From positions 16,893,590 to 16,957,589 of the forward strand of contig NC_045144.1 of the NCBI RefSeq assembly GCF_008831285.2: a DNA stretch of 64,000 nucleotides, read 5' to 3'. Position numbers and translations under genes: made by a program. Each line of letters starts with the position of its first letter. The stretch's first letter is position 1. A model generated the notes under the pieces. It did not search any database. It was not told where the DNA came from and saw only the letters and a list, made by a program, of their open reading frames with translations. Source of the stretch: Nymphaea colorata. Its lineage: Eukaryota; Streptophyta; Magnoliopsida; Nymphaeales; Nymphaeaceae. Shown in pieces: positions 60,800 to 64,000 of the stretch.

Positions 60800-61400
60800 T
60801 AATGATGCCTTACGCATAGTGGTAGAAACAAGGGACACTAGAGTTTCTCATGTTCTAATCGATGGTGGAGCAAGCGTGAATATTTGTCTACAGCAGACAT
60901 CTTATACATTAGGCATAAGGTAAACCGACTATACTCCATCATCAATTTTCATCCATGGATATGACTGAACAGGACAACCTTGCATAGGATGTATATGTTT
61001 GGATCTGAATATCTCTGATACGTATCATTGGGTTTTATTCCATGTGGTGGATATAGAACCCTCATTCAATTTATTGCTTGGTGGACCATAAATCCATGCT
61101 ACCATGCTACCAATGCGGTTCCTTCCACTCTACATCAGCGTGTCGAATGGACTCACAACAGTAATACTTTAACAATCTATGTAGAGGATAGACAAAATCA
61201 TCTTGTGCATCCAATGATTCTAGTACCAATATATACAATCAAGGTACCTAGTATTCGTGTCTGCAGAGAAGAAGAAATATCTCAAGGATTTAGCAAATTG
61301 GCCATTTGGAAACCAAAGAAACAAATGTGGGTGAAAAATGATACCAAGCTACAAACAAGTTACAAAAGTCATCCATTGTTCAAAAATTTTTGCTAGAATG
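60800..61400 (+). pseudogene. Aspartic protease remnant of gypsy copy B
   Basis: 'VLIDGGASVNIC' near 60855-60895 and the later 'EPSFNLLLGGP' and 'AVPSTLHQRVEWTHNSNTLTIY'; a frameshift and stops interrupt it. Counterpart of 13100-13650. Confidence 0.6.
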
Positions 61401-61789
61401 AGAAAGGATTGGATTTGCTCATGCGCCATGGCTACCAGCCATTCCCTGACCTTGGCAAACATAAAATGGAATCTTGGAACCAATTACCTTGATAGGACAA
61501 CGAGAAACTCAAGCCTTGGGATGTCAAAGTTATGAAAAAGTGGATGCTGAGGAAGAAATCAACCCAGTACCTTTTGTCAAGAGCAACCACATAGGCGGAT
61601 GTTCACCATCATTCTGAATCAACAAATCTGTTATCATTTTGTCATCGTTTTGTCATTTTGTAGTCATTGTACTCCAATAGACCAAGTGTCTTTATTTTGT
61701 AATACCTTCAAATTTGCAATGACATATGCAATTTACTTCCATATAAAATGTCTCAAATCTCATCTAACCTCTTTATAATCTTTAGGATG

Positions 61790-62243
61790 GCACCTGAGGA
61801 TCAAACACCAAGAGCCTTCAAGGAGGTAAATCCAGAACTCACTGAATCAGAATGTCAAGAGTTCATCCAAATAAGAAAGCAAGATCAACCGTCACCTTTG
61901 ATTAATGATCCAATTGAGGAAATTAACATTGGCACGAAAGAGAATCCAAAGATTTTGCAAATCAAAACAAGTCTCTCAGCAGAAAAAAGAAAAGAGTTGA
62001 AAGACTTCCTCAAAGAGCATCAAGTAGCCTTTGCATGGACTTATGAGGATATGTCAGGACTCAATACAAAATTAGTAAAGCATGACTACCATTGAAACCA
62101 AAATGCAAGCCAATCAAACAAAAATTGACGAAACTAGACCCACGTCTTAAATGACAGGTTAAGGAAGGTCTAAAAGACCTACTAAAGGTAGTCTTCATCC
62201 GAACAATTGACTATCATGAATGGTTAGCAAACATTGTGGTCCT
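61790..62243 (+). pseudogene. N-terminal RT fragment of gypsy copy B
   Basis: Open from 61748 to 62095, through the linker ('INIGTKENPKILQIKTSLSA', 'FAWTYEDMSGLNTK'), then a 1-bp deletion, then 'KPKCKPIKQKL' and 'EWLANIVV', where the element ends. Copy A has a stop where this copy has Trp. Confidence 0.75.
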
Positions 62244-64000
62244 AGTTGTTTGAATCACCAATCATCACGAATCACATGACTGGTTTTGCCAAAGTGGTCG
62301 ATAGAATGCGTATTGACAACTAGATGAAAGACTTTCATGGTTGGTCGACTTATGTTTCTTAAATTTTTTCATTGGTACTAGTTGGGAAGCTGAAAGTCTT
62401 ACCCTTCCCCATCCCCAATTGCACGTGATTGCTTTCGGTGGTTTGGGATCAGCGTCGAGGCCTGCGCATCGGGCTGGCGCGGCCCGACTCCCGAAAATCG
62501 AGTTCAGGCCCGAGTCGAAACCCCACATCCAAGCTAGTGCCCAGTTTGGTTAAAACAAAATGAAAATTAATATAAAATAAAAAATTTTAAATATAAAAAT
62601 ATATTTTTAATAATAAAATATATATCATTATTAAATACAAATTATATTAAAAAATCAATTGGGCCCGATGCACAAGCTTAGTCCTGTTGTGCTTTTCATT
62701 GGTACTAGAGATTAAGGCGGAATTTGGTTGACATCCTTCTCTAACCCATTTTTGTAAAAACTGGCTTTTAAGAAAACCAAGTTTTTTAATAAGTTTTAGA
62801 AACTTTGTTTTTATGTTTGGTGACACATCCAAAACTTGATTTTGAATAGCTTATGGGGGGATCAGGATTCTCACACTCTTTTACAAACCCAGGTTTTCTT
62901 AAAAGTGTGTTTTCTTCAAACCAGTTTTGATGTTCTTTATAGTCCCTTTACCCATTTCAATCTCCACAGCCATCAAATGAGTCTTCTATAACGAAAACAG
63001 TTCCAACTTAATTATTCGGGTGTGAGATATTAAGTTTGGAGCACACATCGGACCTATCAAGTTATCATCTCATGGAGATGCAACATGGATGGTCAATGGA
63101 TCGTGGATAACTCATCAGTGACCCATTTTGAAGACAGAATCTGCAGAAAGAAAAAAAAAAGAAAAAAAGAAAACAGGCCATATGCATGAGTGCCACGAAG
63201 GCAAAACGTCAAGAACATGGGGAATGGGGACTAAAATATGGGCTGCTTGCAGCCCGTATATATCGCGTGTCCCATTTTTCCAGGAATGCCATGGCGGAAC
63301 GTTCTGTCCTCGCTTATTCTCTCCAAGATAGCAGATAGTAGCTCCCAGCTCCGTGGGACCGTGGGTACCATTAGTACGCAACAAAAATAAGAGAAGTAAA
63401 TGTCAAAATTATATTAAATTTTGTATAAAATGTGATATTGATAAATAAAATTTATATACGTCGATATGAGATGAAAAAAAAAGTTATTTGTTTGTTCTCA
63501 GCTTAGCTCGGTAAAAAGTTTGTGCCTCTCTAAATCCTTTAATTTGGATATTTTTTAAAAATTCTTTATCATGTATACTTATATTGGATCTATTATGAAG
63601 CCTGACATTTAGAGAGCAATTTAATTCATTTGGAAACTTTTAATTTTTTTTGAAGCTGGTGAAAAATTTTCCTTTAGGTAATTGGCGTTTAGAATTGTTT
63701 ACAATAAAAATAGAAGTTTGGCATTAGCAAATTTAGATGCTTTAACAAATCTTAGATTTCAAACTTTTCCGGTTTTCATTTCCGCTACCTTTTTTTTCCA
63801 TATAGCCTTTAATTTCCTTTAACGTTTTTCAGGTCATTTCATAGTAATTATTGTGTAATTTTGTCGTTATTTCTGGTTATTTTCATACTTTCCCTATATA
63901 ATATTAAATTTACACCGTAGACGGTAGACAATTTATTTCCAACTCACATTTGGGTTTGCGTAACTGTTAAACATTTGCAATGAAGAAACATTTGAGTTAA
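62244..64000. repeat. Block X copy 7 with start of STIG tail
   Basis: Nearly identical to 14527-16278, including the STIG-type tail from 63420. It is cut off by the window edge about 820 bp before the place where STIG1 would be expected by comparison with copy 2. No gene inside the window. Confidence 0.8.

Larger units (their letters stand above)
53360..62243 (+). mobile_element. Truncated Tat-like Ty3/gypsy element, copy B
   Basis: Same structure and same right-hand breakpoint as copy A (5314-14526). LTR 53360-56899, primer-type site 56902-56918, PMD-like ORF, gag, protease remnant, N-terminal RT. Relative to copy A, about 340 bp is missing from the LTR near 53488. Gag is in better condition here; RT-linker has one fewer stop. 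The two copies differ by several percent, mostly single bases. Confidence 0.85.

Overview
The window is nuclear DNA of a flowering plant. The evidence is a cluster of STIG1-type cysteine-rich secreted protein genes, a spliced X8/CBM43 gene, Ty1/copia elements primed by initiator-Met tRNA, and a Tat-like Ty3/gypsy element with LTRs of about 3.9 kb, all in AT-rich DNA with many (TA)n tracts. The lineage within the angiosperms cannot be fixed from sequence alone. No rRNA, tRNA, CRISPR or bacterial-type operon was seen.

Layout. The window is mostly copies of one repeating unit (here 'block X', at least seven copies: about 1, 14.5, 18.9, 24.2, 35.6, 50.7 and 62.2 kb) broken up by transposons. Block X has two kinds of continuation. 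The 'long tail' (about 1.6-5.3, 37.2-39.6 and 52.6-53.4 kb) leads into a truncated gypsy element (5.3-14.5 and 53.4-62.2 kb) or, in the middle copy, into the X8 gene. The 'STIG tail' (15.7-17.1, 25.5-26.9 and 63.4 kb to the end) leads into a minus-strand STIG1 gene. The left 17 kb and the right 13 kb are two copies of the same compound segment, so another STIG1 copy is expected just past the right edge.

Genes. STIG1 copy 1 (17099-17569, minus) is intact, with signal peptide, 16-Cys domain and TATA box. Copy 2 (21330-21767, minus) is open but ends nine residues early at a stop that removes its last two cysteines. Copy 3 (23810-24207) is a pseudogene with a lost 5' end, a nonsense codon and a 1-bp deletion. 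Copy 4 lost its 5' end and is split by a copia element (pieces 26890-27002 and 33523-33771). The X8 gene (39765-41501, plus, four exons) looks intact. A second copia element sits in its 3' untranslated region, between the stop codon and an AATAAA signal.

Transposons. The copia element at 27003-33522 has target duplication GCAGC and three LTRs: a full unit followed by an internally deleted unit. The copia element at 41535-47918 has target duplication GAATC, near-identical LTRs, a GC-rich leader and no integrase core. The two gypsy copies keep a long 5' LTR, a plant-mobile-domain-like ORF upstream of gag, gag, a protease remnant and the first part of RT, and end at the same point. A Harbinger/Tourist-like element lies at 2580-4605. 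The sequence suggests a locus whose stigma/pollen-type gene family is being copied, cut and silenced by segmental duplication and LTR-element insertion.
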